Source: Paulinella micropora (Eukaryota; Cercozoa; Imbricatea; Euglyphida). From it: a stretch of DNA of 40,829 bases. A model generated the notes under the pieces. The model did not search any database, was not told where the DNA came from, and was given only the letters and a program-made list of their open reading frames with translations. The stretch covers positions 2,132,977 to 2,173,805 of the forward strand of contig BJOX01000001.1 of assembly GCA_009731375.1 (NCBI GenBank). The letters are read 5' to 3'. Shown here one piece after another: positions 9,590-18,101 of this stretch (the stretch's first letter is position 1; the number at the start of each line of letters is the position of its first letter). The translations under genes were made by a program, and so were the position numbers.

Positions 9590-10075
9590 CGTAGTGTATA
9601 TAAGACAAGTCTATTTTTTTCTAAGTCAAAAATAGAAATCTCCCCACCCTGCGCTAGAAACACGTAAATCGCCGTTTAACAAGGTCGGACACTTGAGTGT
9701 GCTTAATAGCACTCAAGAGAGAGAAATTCGTTTTAGTATTAATAGTGGCCGACCTGTCCGAGTCCGACCTTTTTTTTTTAGAAATTTTTTTAGGTCTATT
9801 AGACAAAAGGGGGACAGGAGGAATTTTTTTTTTTTTAATAAAAGGTCGGACAGGTCGGACACTATAAAAAAAAGTTAATACGAAGAAGAATTATATGATA
9901 AATACCGAAATTTAATGAGGAAAAAGTGGCCGACCTTTAAAAAATAGGGTCGGACACGGCCGACCTTAAGGTCGGACAGCAACAGGAGAAGGTATTATCA
10001 CTCGCCCTGCTCTTATATTCATCCAAAAAAAGGCAAAGGTAATATTAGATTTATAAGCAAAAAAAAAGGTTCGTA
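9590..10075. repeat. Terminal-like module with GGTCGGAC motifs (end of element A)
   Basis: No convincing gene lies here. GGTCGGAC or its complement occurs at about 9683, 9749, 9763, 9844, 9853, 9927, 9949, 9958 and 9970, with long A/T runs between. A perfect 8-bp hairpin (CTTGAGTG/CACTCAAG) lies at 9692-9717. From about 9640 to 10020 the layout matches, in order and orientation, the left arm of the palindrome at 11460-11800: a GGTCGGAC...GTCCGACC pair, a T run, ATAAAAGGTYGGAC, a polyA run, AAAAAGTG, then paired motifs and a GGTATT segment. I infer a diverged copy of the same viral end. Confidence 0.6.
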
Positions 10076-10081
10076 TATATC

Positions 10082-10160
10082 GGTGATGGGACATCCTTCG
10101 GAATTGAACCCGCGACCTAAATTTTCAATGACTGCCGTAATACCCATTAGTCTCATCGCC
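10082..10160 (-). other. tRNA-like sequence, probably decayed
   Basis: On the minus strand, GGTCGCGGGTTCAATTCC resembles a T-arm, TTGAAAA resembles an anticodon loop (GAA) and AATGGG/GGCAGTC a D-arm, in tRNA order. The ends (10082-10092 and 10150-10160) can pair over 11 positions with two mismatches. However, the T-stem and anticodon stem are poor and the D-loop too long, so a functional tRNA is unlikely. It lies between the terminal module and the next gene. Confidence 0.25.
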
Positions 10161-10307
10161 GATTGAACCTGCCAGTGATACAGAAAAAATGGTATTTGAA
10201 GTATTGACGCCAATCTCAAATACATTTGAGATATTCTAGAAATTCTATTTCCGTGAAACCACCATGCGGCACTTTGGACGACTTCCATCCACCGCGCCGC
10301 AGAGGTC

Positions 10308-10333
10308 GCGGCAGAATTTCGCTTTTCTGCCGC
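10308..10333. promoter_or_regulatory. GC-rich 9-bp hairpin before the gene at 10356
   Basis: GCGGCAGAA (10308-10316) pairs perfectly with TTCTGCCGC (10325-10333) across an 8-base loop. It stands out in AT-rich surroundings, 23 bases before an ATG. It may be a terminator, a leader structure or part of a mobile palindrome; nothing decides between these. Confidence 0.45.
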
Positions 10334-10355
10334 CACGCCGCAGACCTAGTCTATT

Positions 10356-10596
10356 ATGTCGGAAGACACAATTCCCAGAGAAAACAAGACTAGAGATGAT
10401 TGGCTTGAATTCCTAGAAATTCAAAGACTAAGCAAGGATAGACTTATCAGATATAAAATAAATTCTGAGGAAAGAATTTCTAAAATAGACAAAGAAATTT
10501 CTCGTCTCGTTGAAAAGAAACAGCCAGACATAGTAAAACTAGAGGTGGTTAATGAGATGTTGCGACGATTAAGTATTGAAAATAATGAAGTAGAGG
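10356..10596 (+). CDS. Hypothetical coiled-coil protein, cut by the assembly gap
   Basis: The frame runs from the ATG at 10356 for 80 codons and then enters the N gap, so the C-terminus is unknown. The visible part is highly charged and helical (ERISKIDKEISRLVEKK), with heptad-like spacing suggesting a coiled coil. It is not recognised and could belong to either the viral DNA around the palindrome or to element A. Confidence 0.45.
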
Positions 10597-11368
10597 NNNN
10601 NNNNNNNNNNNNNNNNNNNNNNNNNNNNNNNNNNNNNNNNNNNNNNNNNNNNNNNNNNNNNNNNNNNNNNNNNNNNNNNNNNNNNNNNNNNNNNNNNNNN
10701 NNNNNNNNNNNNNNNNNNNNNNNNNNNNNNNNNNNNNNNNNNNNNNNNNNNNNNNNNNNNNNNNNNNNNNNNNNNNNNNNNNNNNNNNNNNNNNNNNNNN
10801 NNNNNNNNNNNNNNNNNNNNNNNNNNNNNNNNNNNNNNNNNNNNNNNNNNNNNNNNNNNNNNNNNNNNNNNNNNNNNNNNNNNNNNNNNNNNNNNNNNNN
10901 NNNNNNNNNNNNNNNNNNNNNNNNNNNNNNNNNNNNNNNNNNNNNNNNNNNNNNNNNNNNNNNNNNNNNNNNNNNNNNNNNNNNNNNNNNNNNNNNNNNN
11001 NNNNNNNNNNNNNNNNNNNNNNNNNNNNNNNNNNNNNNNNNNNNNNNNNNNNNNNNNNNNNNNNNNNNNNNNNNNNNNNNNNNNNNNNNNNNNNNNNNNN
11101 NNNNNNNNNNNNNNNNNNNNNNNNNNNNNNNNNNNNNNNNNNNNNNNNNNNNNNNNNNNNNNNNNNNNNNNNNNNNNNNNNNNNNNNNNNNNNNNNNNNN
11201 NNNNNNNNNNNNNNNNNNNNNNNNNNNNNNNNNNNNNNNNNNNNNNNNNNNNNNNNNNNNNNNNNNNNNNNNNNNNNNNNNNNNNNNNNNNNNNNNNNNN
11301 NNNNNNNNNNNNNNNNNNNNNNNNNNNNNNNNNNNNNNNNNNNNNNNNNNNNNNNNNNNNNNNNNNNN
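10597..11368. other. Assembly gap (772 Ns)
   Basis: The gap ends exactly where the visible left arm of the palindrome begins, so the palindrome may extend into it. If it does, the gap should hold an inverted copy of at least the start of the gene at 12955. Confidence 0.9.
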
Positions 11369-12146
11369 GCATGTTATATATATAATTATATTGTTTTAAT
11401 TATTTAAATCAAAATTGTTTAATCATTAGATTTCCACTGGATTTCCATCACCACACATTGGTTAAAGGTCGGACGACTGCGAGAGAGGGCAGAGGGAGAT
11501 TTATTAAAATTCATCTTCCTGCCCCCTGTCCGACCTTTGGCCTTGGGAGCCGAAAACTTTTTATATGGTGGTGTATATATAGGGGGGACTATATTTTTTT
11601 TTTCTTATAAAAGGTTGGACACCTTGGACAAGTAAAAAAAGTATTAATAGTAAGAATAATAATATATAAAATCCTTTAAAAAACATAATAAAAAGTGTCC
11701 AACCCTCGAAAACTGAGGTCGGCCGTGTCCAACGTAGGGGTTGGACACTATGTAGGAAGCGGTATTTAATAAAAACTCTCTCTCCCGTGCTCATACATTA
11801 AGTGGCATATAGTATATTTATACAGCAACAACAAAAGAAATATTTAGACAGCAATAGAGCAATAATAAATGAATACTTAAAGACACTTGATTTCTAACTT
11901 AATAACCCCCCAACCCCCCGTTTCAACTTCGTTGAAACCCGCCCCCCTTCCCCCCTATGACCATTTGTATATATAAGGGTTGTCTATCCGCAAAGTATGA
12001 AAAAAGCCGTTAGAATGTGTAAAACCTTCCACGGATACAACGAAAAAAGTGTCCAACCCTTGTGAAAACTATCAAATGTTTTCCAAAAATCAACCAACTA
12101 AGCACATTTAGAAAGAATTAAGACATATTAAGCACATAGTCCATAT
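11369..12146. repeat. Left arm of giant palindrome
   Basis: These 778 bases are the inverted copy of 12181-12958. Every part I compared matches base for base without indels; positions of the two arms add up to 24327 throughout. The arm carries GGTCGGAC near 11467, GTCCGACC near 11528, GGTTGGAC near 11613 and 11743, a 77-codon open frame (11561-11794, minus) mirrored identically at 12533-12766, and a four-tract C-rich block. The outer edge coincides with the N gap, so true length is at least 778 bp. The near-identity implies a recent copy, active gene conversion or a hairpin end copied once. Confidence 0.9.
11906..11955. other. Four C6 tracts with a hairpin in the middle loop
   Basis: Runs of six C at 11906-11911, 11914-11919, 11942-11947 and 11950-11955 surround GTTTCAAC-TTC-GTTGAAAC (11920-11938), an 8-bp hairpin. 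The G-rich strand could fold into a quadruplex whose central loop is itself a hairpin. In AT-rich DNA this is striking. Confidence 0.6.
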
Positions 12147-12185
12147 TTTTATTCCATAAAAATGTATATAAACAAAGTTTATATG
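12142..12185. other. Palindrome centre forming a three-way (T-shaped) junction
   Basis: The centre is not a simple dyad. Positions 12143-12165 form a hairpin with a 10-bp stem including one G-T pair and a TCC loop. Positions 12166-12184 form an 8-bp hairpin (ATATAAAC/GTTTATAT) with an AAA loop. C12142 pairs with G12185 to close the 778-bp arm stem. The three stems abut with no unpaired base. Parvovirus ends have a similar T/Y shape, and poxvirus ends are imperfect hairpins. The bases are mostly A/T, so part of the fit could be chance. Confidence 0.6.
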
Positions 12186-12958
12186 GACTATGTGCTTAAT
12201 ATGTCTTAATTCTTTCTAAATGTGCTTAGTTGGTTGATTTTTGGAAAACATTTGATAGTTTTCACAAGGGTTGGACACTTTTTTCGTTGTATCCGTGGAA
12301 GGTTTTACACATTCTAACGGCTTTTTTCATACTTTGCGGATAGACAACCCTTATATATACAAATGGTCATAGGGGGGAAGGGGGGCGGGTTTCAACGAAG
12401 TTGAAACGGGGGGTTGGGGGGTTATTAAGTTAGAAATCAAGTGTCTTTAAGTATTCATTTATTATTGCTCTATTGCTGTCTAAATATTTCTTTTGTTGTT
12501 GCTGTATAAATATACTATATGCCACTTAATGTATGAGCACGGGAGAGAGAGTTTTTATTAAATACCGCTTCCTACATAGTGTCCAACCCCTACGTTGGAC
12601 ACGGCCGACCTCAGTTTTCGAGGGTTGGACACTTTTTATTATGTTTTTTAAAGGATTTTATATATTATTATTCTTACTATTAATACTTTTTTTACTTGTC
12701 CAAGGTGTCCAACCTTTTATAAGAAAAAAAAAATATAGTCCCCCCTATATATACACCACCATATAAAAAGTTTTCGGCTCCCAAGGCCAAAGGTCGGACA
12801 GGGGGCAGGAAGATGAATTTTAATAAATCTCCCTCTGCCCTCTCTCGCAGTCGTCCGACCTTTAACCAATGTGTGGTGATGGAAATCCAGTGGAAATCTA
12901 ATGATTAAACAATTTTGATTTAAATAATTAAAACAATATAATTATATATATAACATGC
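12181..12958. repeat. Right arm of giant palindrome
   Basis: Inverted copy of 11369-12146. The arm ends at the first codon of the gene at 12955; the last matching bases before the left-side gap are GC/GC. Motifs mirrored here include GGTTGGAC near 12625, GTCCAACC near 12585 and 12706, and GGTCGGAC near 12791. Confidence 0.9.
12372..12421. other. Four G6 tracts with central hairpin (mirror copy)
   Basis: Mirror of the C-tract block in the left arm: four G6 runs and the GTTTCAAC/GTTGAAAC hairpin. Here the G-rich strand is the plus strand. Confidence 0.6.
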
Positions 12959-13185
12959 AGAGACAAAAGAAATATAATACGCCCGACGAACGGGTATTAA
13001 TAAGGAGGGAAAGGGCGAGTGCTTACTTGAAGGCACACCCCGATAAGAACCGAGCAAATGCCAAGGCTTACTACTACAAAAATAAGGAAAAAATTAAGGC
13101 ACAGCGGAAGGAGCGATACGAAAAACAAAAGGAAGAATTGATAAGTTTGAGGCGATTGCGGGATAGTCTGGCGGTAAATATATAA
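12955..13185 (+). CDS. Small basic helical protein, start at the palindrome edge
   Basis: A 76-residue, very basic protein. The segment YYYKNKEKIKAQRKERY closely resembles YYERNKEAISAKRKERY in the element B protein at 37648, so the two are related. Such Lys/Tyr-rich helices are common as linkers or DNA-binding tails in viral homing-endonuclease-like proteins, but no catalytic domain is present. Its ATG is at the last matched bases of the palindrome, so a second copy of the start may exist in the gap at 10597-11368. The AT-rich arm (TTATATATATAACATG) would be its promoter. Confidence 0.6.
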   Translation: MQRQKKYNTPDERVLIRRERASAYLKAHPDKNRANAKAYYYKNKEKIKAQRKERYEKQKEELISLRRLRDSLAVNI

Positions 13186-13222
13186 ATTATTTTATATATA
13201 AGTATATCATGGTAGATATACT

Positions 13223-13774
13223 ATGGACACTAGACTGCTGATGACACGCCCATACTGGGCACACGAAGATTTACAATTGCACATTGATTACACGGAGGGA
13301 AATTATTTTTTAAATTTAATCAATGCTGTCCGTTTTGTTGCCCCCGACGGCCGATGGGAAACTAAAGACTGGCAGGTGGCACATATGCTAGAAGGTGGCA
13401 CGGAAAGTTATTGTTGCTGTGGGCACATAATTACAAAGAACTTCATAATCAAGCACAGAACAAGTGGTGCTGAGATGATTATTGGATCACATTGTGTCAA
13501 GCGGTTTAACAATCGCGAAATGAATAAAGAGTTGTCGTTGCTAGTTAGACTTAACGACCCCAATGTTAAATTTTGTAGCCACTGCGAAAGTAAAAGGGCG
13601 ATTTCAAAAAATATAATAGCACGATACCCGAACAAGGACAAATACTACCACACGACATGCATGCGAAAGGCCTTTTACCAATGCCCCTTTTGTAATGCTT
13701 ACAGAGGATATGAACCATGCGACTGCTACAAATCCTGTTATTTATGTTTCATGCCCAGGTATACCAAAGCTTGA
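13223..13774 (+). CDS. Multi-zinc-site protein at the virus-host boundary
   Basis: This 183-residue protein has several Cys/His clusters: CCCGH with GSHC 30 residues on, CSHC with TTC, and CPFC followed by a CDCYKSC-LC cluster. The segment from CCCGH through IIGSHCVKRF is a pattern I associate with uncharacterised small proteins of bacteriophages and large DNA viruses; function unknown, nucleic-acid binding plausible. The last codons (MPRYTKA) may come from host DNA, because hAT-like host sequence begins at about the stop codon. The true viral C-terminus may therefore be missing. Confidence 0.6.
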   Translation: MDTRLLMTRPYWAHEDLQLHIDYTEGNYFLNLINAVRFVAPDGRWETKDWQVAHMLEGGTESYCCCGHIITKNFIIKHRTSGAEMIIGSHCVKRFNNREMNKELSLLVRLNDPNVKFCSHCESKRAISKNIIARYPNKDKYYHTTCMRKAFYQCPFCNAYRGYEPCDCYKSCYLCFMPRYTKA

Positions 13775-14226
13775 TATGTGTCTGACTCTTTCATCTCTGC
13801 TTTTTCGGGAATAGGCTCGCCTCGATACTCTCGCTTCTCGCAAAAAGCTGCAACATCTTTCTTTTCCCTACTTTTTCTTCTATATCCTAGCTTCACAGGC
13901 CTTGCATTTTTCCATGATTTAGGAGTAAGCAAACGTCTGTCTTTACTGCTCATCAATCTGCACGCAGCACTCTCAAAGAGTGTATCTGCTTCTGGTGAAA
14001 ATAGAGCTGGTCCATTCAGCTTCAAAAACAAAATGCTATCTATAGTTTTTTCAGTGAGTTGCGTGCGTCTATCTGTTACTAATAACTTAACATGATTAAA
14101 ACCACGCTCGACCGCTGCGCATGTTTGTGGCTTCACCACTAACTCAAACAGAACCATGAATATGTGATGTAATATCTTGCAAAGGATTTTCCCAATTACA
14201 CTTGATGATGGTTGCTGTAATATCAC
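13738..14226 (-). pseudogene. hAT-family transposase C-terminal (dimerisation) fragment
   Basis: On the minus strand the frame contains CAAVERGFNHVK followed by TDRRTQLTEKTIDSILFLK, which matches the hAT C-terminal dimerisation pattern (S/A-VERGF...K...TDRR..L...T.D.L). The remaining C-terminal part is basic and not recognised. No intact DDE region or terminal repeats were found, so this is a host transposon relic or part of a domesticated gene. It ends against the viral DNA. Confidence 0.6.
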
Positions 14227-14239
14227 TTAGTGTTCGCAT

Positions 14240-14690
14240 CTATGCAATACAATGTTTATTTGCTCCCCTGATTAGCTCCTTCTGTATCCTTACCAAAAAC
14301 TGTCGGTACGCAATGAACTCTGACTCCAGCTTCTCAGGTGAGTAATTCAAAACATCATATACTTCGTGGCAGGAAGCGCGAATCGCATCAGTGAGTTGCC
14401 AATATTCGTCTTGATGGTCTCGGTCTGGATAGTTTTGCCATATGTCATGCATCTGAGCGTCAACAGGTACTACTCCAGTTGGTTTACATAAAGAGATCTT
14501 CGCCTTAAGTTCATGCTTACGATTGTCAAAAAATGAAAACAGCTCTTTCTGTATTTGCTCAAGGAATGGTTTCTTCACTTACCGTTCGAATTTTGACAGC
14601 AGTTTCCACACTTTTTGCTCATATTCAGCCGCAGCAAGTTTCCATTCACTGTCCAGGTCTGAGAACTCCAGCTTTCTTCCTCTCGTGAAT
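14240..14690 (-). pseudogene. Upstream piece of the same hAT-like host gene
   Basis: A minus-strand frame of 112 codons (14240-14578) continues, after an in-frame TAA, upstream to about 14690 with protein-like sequence (LDSEWKLAAAEYEQKVWKLL). Composition and orientation fit the N-terminal side of the hAT remnant at 13738. CGG followed by TAAGTG at the break would also fit a splice donor, so an exon boundary rather than a nonsense mutation is possible. No domain recognised. Confidence 0.35.
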
Positions 14691-14944
14691 CGGGAAATTT
14701 TTTTAAATAAAAATCATACAGTCAATGCTTTGAGAGAATTCAACGCATGCAGCGTGAAGGTTGATGTCAAAGGTGCTTGATGATTTTGTGAGATTTATTT
14801 GTTTTGAATCGAGAGTTAGCACAGGAACATTCTTTCACAAGATCAAGCCTGGTGCTGGGACCCAGCTCAGTACAAGTCTTGCAATACACTAGCAAATCTT
14901 GACTATTGGCATCCAACTTGTAATCGAGGTCTTCCTTCCACTAC

Positions 14945-15103
14945 AGAGACACACACACACATGTACACACAAACACACACAGCGTAACGTCACACACACA
15001 CACACATGTACACACACACACACACATGTACACATGTGTACACAAACACATACACACAGACTAGTCACACACACACATGTACACACACAAACACACAGCT
15101 GCA

Positions 15104-15191
<88 letters not shown>

Positions 15192-15333
15192 CACANNNNN
15201 NNNNNACACACACACACACACACGCACACACACACACACACACACAAACACACACAAATACACACACACACACACATGTACACATACACACAGAGCTGCA
15301 GACACACAAACACACACACACACACACACACAA
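14945..15333. repeat. CA microsatellite with a 10-N gap
   Basis: Long (CA)n tract with interspersed ATGTACAC units and two GCTGCAGACAC copies (about 15098 and 15295). The Ns at 15196-15205 are a repeat-induced gap. The open frames here are low-complexity His/Thr or Val/Cys artefacts. Confidence 0.9.
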
Positions 15334-16375
15334 TAGCTAGCTATTGTAACCGGAACAGCTACTCTGACACTTAGTCGTACCTCAACTGTAGAGGGGCAGA
15401 CCAAGCATAAGAGTCAAGTAACGACAAGCCGGACAACACTTAATGCCACTATGTAATGTACGGGCCGGCCGACACTATAGATACACACACACACAAAAAC
15501 ACACACTCTAGCTATAGACACACACTAGCTATATTTAGACACACACACACGTACACACAAACACACACAACAACGTAACGTCACACACACACACATGTAC
15601 ACACACAAACACACACAAACACATAAAATAAGATTATATGTTTATGAAGCAGGGAGGGAGAGAGAGGAAGAGAGCTTGTCTAATTATAAGATGATAAACA
15701 CAGCAAGATACACAAATAGTAGAGAGAGCGAGTGAGAGGGAGCTAGTATAGAGAGGCTCAGAGTATGTGTGTGTGTGAGAGAGAGAGAGAGAGTGAGAGA
15801 GATATATTTCTGATTCATGATCAGCGACACACCTTTCTGTTTTTGATAGAAGCAGCTTGGTTTGTGTGTTTATTGCTGAATGCAAGTCGAAATTTATCAA
15901 TATCGTTTTGACTAGTCTAATACTCTACAGTTGGCATACTATGATTGCAAGAGTCTTACTTAGTTAGACGTAATCAGAGTCCACCTTAAAGGGTGCGACT
16001 GCAGACTGAAGCATCCAGGACAATATAGCTGATACCAAAAGTGATGTTTGGACAGGCCAAGAATATAAACATTCAACACAAAAAATCAGGGTAAACTTAC
16101 AACCACAAAAATCAGGGATCACAGGGACTCACGTCGCAAAATTTGGGCCCCTGGGGGCCCCGGGGGTCACTCACGCTAACACCATACTTCACCCCCCCTC
16201 CCTTGGCACTTTTGGCACGATGTTGCTGTACATAGTTTCTTTCCTGCCTGTGAACTGCAGAGAACGCTCCGTTTTCACTTGTATTCTTCTTCGCAGTTAT
16301 TGAGAGAAAACAATTTTAGAATTGATCTCAGCTGCAGGGTCCACGTGAAAACTCAAACTAGTAAGATAAACGTCT
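15334..16375. repeat. Host non-coding DNA with CA and GA tracts
   Basis: Short CA tracts at about 15483-15640 and GA-rich tracts at about 15650-15800, then unremarkable host-like sequence with one GC palindromic patch (GGGCCCCTGGGGGCCCC, about 16144). No gene supported. Confidence 0.6.
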
Positions 16376-16485
16376 AACTTAGCTTACTAGTTCTACTTTT
16401 CATGTGGACTTTCCCTGAGATAAAAAAAGTTACAATTGATCTCAGGGAAAGTTCACATGAAAAGTCGAACTAGTAAGCTAAGTTA
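16376..16485. repeat. Host inverted repeat, MITE-like
   Basis: About 47-bp arms at 16376-16422 and 16439-16485 are inverted copies with a few mismatches, and a further related copy starts about 16320. The structure resembles a short MITE-type hairpin. No target duplication was resolved. Confidence 0.55.
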
Positions 16486-16697
16486 AGGGAGCAACTGGGT
16501 TCACGAGGTCCCGCCCCAAAAAATGGTTGGAAAAAATTTACAGTATTTTGCTGGTGTTGGCTGCACTGGGCTGAGTCAGTTATCTTATCAGGTACTAAAA
16601 AAAATAGGTTGTTAAAAACAGTTCAAAGAAAACCAGGTCCCACGCACCAAACCGAACGCCAGAATGTAAAGAGCACGTACACGCCAGCACCAAGAGG

Positions 16698-16703
16698 AAA
16701 CAA
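16698..16703. repeat. Left target-site duplication AAACAA
   Basis: Directly abuts the left terminal inverted repeat and is identical to 38558-38563. A 6-bp duplication is the Maverick/Polinton norm. Confidence 0.9.
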
Positions 16704-16839
16704 AGAAGATGATTACACTTTTCTTAGGGTCATTTTTAGGAAAAATGCCCTCTATGAAAAGTGTCTTAACAGACCAAAATCACCAAAAATCGCCAAACAA
16801 GAAATAATGAAGAAATCAAGAGGAAATCAAAAAGGAAGC
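16704..16839 (+). repeat. Left terminal inverted repeat of element B
   Basis: 136 bases matching the complement of 38422-38557 at all but two positions (16749 and 16792, approximately). Begins AG as in typical Polintons. The match stops sharply after GGAAGC. Confidence 0.95.
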
Positions 16840-17436
16840 AAGAAGGAAGCAAGAAGGAAGAAGAAACATAAATAAAACTATGATATGATAGAAATAAGGA
16901 AATATGGAATGGAACAAAAACCACACACCACATTGATAATAACAAAAAACACAATACCACAAAAATAACAGTAGAACATATCTGAAAATTAGGAAAAAAG
17001 AAAACAAATAACGACAGAACCCAGAACAGAATTTTTTGCGGTAGCCATACCGGCCCGCCAAAACGAGAAAGGCATTTCAAACCACTCACCAGGAAAGTTA
17101 GAAATAGAACATCTAGAAAATAATCCAAACGGTCCAAGTAAGGATTATATGGAATAACTAAAAACAAAAAATGAAAAATGGAAATAAAAGACAGAAACCG
17201 ACCACCTAAACCTTTTTCTCAGCGACAAAAATCGTCGGCGCTTCATTCTCTCAGAATTCAGAAAATCCAAGAAGTGTAGCTTATGTTTGATAAGTGAAGG
17301 CATCCCCTACCATCCCAGGTCCAGACCATCCCAGACCCCTAGCCCCAGAAATTCTAACAGACAGTAGTTATTATTTCCTATTAAAGAAAAGGACATAATA
17401 AGACATAATAAGACAACAAAGGACGACAAAAGACAA
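16840..17436. other. Non-coding left end of element B
   Basis: Purine-rich repeats (AAGAAGGAAGC) next to the TIR, then AC/AT-rich sequence and a short GGACATAATAAGACATAATA repeat just before the GIY-YIG gene. The minus-strand frames here are T-rich hydrophobic strings and are not convincing. Confidence 0.5.
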
Positions 17437-18101
17437 ATGCCAGACTACAAACAAGGAAAGATTTATGCTATTCGTTCATACCAGACAGACCAAATATATA
17501 TTGGTTCCACTACAAACCCATTACATAAAAGATTGTACGCACATAGAGCACATTACAAGCAAAACAAACGATATATGACTTCGTTTGAGATATTGAAATA
17601 TGATGATAACTATATCGAACTTATCGAAATGTTTCCTTGTAATAACAGAATTGAACTTGGTAAGAGAGAAGGGGAAATAATTAGAGCAACTGAAAATTGT
17701 ATAAATAAACAAATTACAGGAAGAACAGCTAAACAGTGGAGAGAAGATACCAAATACCACGAACGATATCGTGAAGACAACAAAGACAAAATCAAACAAT
17801 ATAGTGAAGACAACAAAGAACGATTTAGAAAATACAGGGAAAGTAAAAAAGAACATTTTCAGGAAAAATGGAAGAATGGTTAGAAAAAAATAACAATAGA
17901 AGTAAAAGAAAAAAATGGTCGAAAGAATATTCAAAAGATTACCGCAATTTACACAAGCAAAAGATACAAGAAAACAAATCAAAAATAGTGGAGTGTGAAT
18001 GTGGTTATATGATTTCAAATTCGCACTTGAAAAGACACACAAAAACTGAGAAACACAAATCGATTTTAGAGAGAGTAGGATTAAGTGTATTTGGTTATTA
18101 A
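17437..18101 (+). pseudogene. GIY-YIG homing-type nuclease 1 with zinc-finger tail, frameshifted
   Basis: The N-terminal frame (17437-17883) has the GIY-YIG core: GKIYAIRS, then DQIYIGSTT, an Arg-containing helix (RLYAHRAH), and a conserved Glu in ELGKREGEIIR. It ends in a Lys/Tyr-rich linker. The C-terminal frame (about 17868-18101) carries a CECGYMISNSHLKRHTKTEKH zinc-finger-like element. One indel near 17870-17885 separates them. Such nucleases cut DNA at specific sites and often spread as homing genes. The two other copies in element B have the same plan and are also broken before the finger. Confidence 0.75.

Noticed and set aside
10019-10336. 105-codon minus-strand frame.
   Set aside because: Overlaps the tRNA-like relic and the GC hairpin; no protein-like family features recognised.
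11561-12766. Identical 77-codon frames in the palindrome arms (11561-11794 minus, 12533-12766 plus), with a hydrophobic stretch.
   Set aside because: They overlap the GGTTGGAC motif region, and the hydrophobic run is what AT-rich DNA gives. The related module at 9640-10020 has a stop after about 18 codons, so coding is not conserved.
14889-15404. Several frames in the CA tract (Val/Cys or His/Thr repeats).
   Set aside because: Pure microsatellite translation.
9240-16200. CRISPR-like array suggested by GGTCGGAC repeats.
   Set aside because: Repeats are 8-mers in both orientations with irregular spacing and no unique spacers of equal length.
16766-17167. Minus-strand hydrophobic frames overlapping the left TIR.
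   Set aside because: T-rich composition gives Phe/Leu/Val strings; runs into the terminal repeat, which is not expected of a gene.
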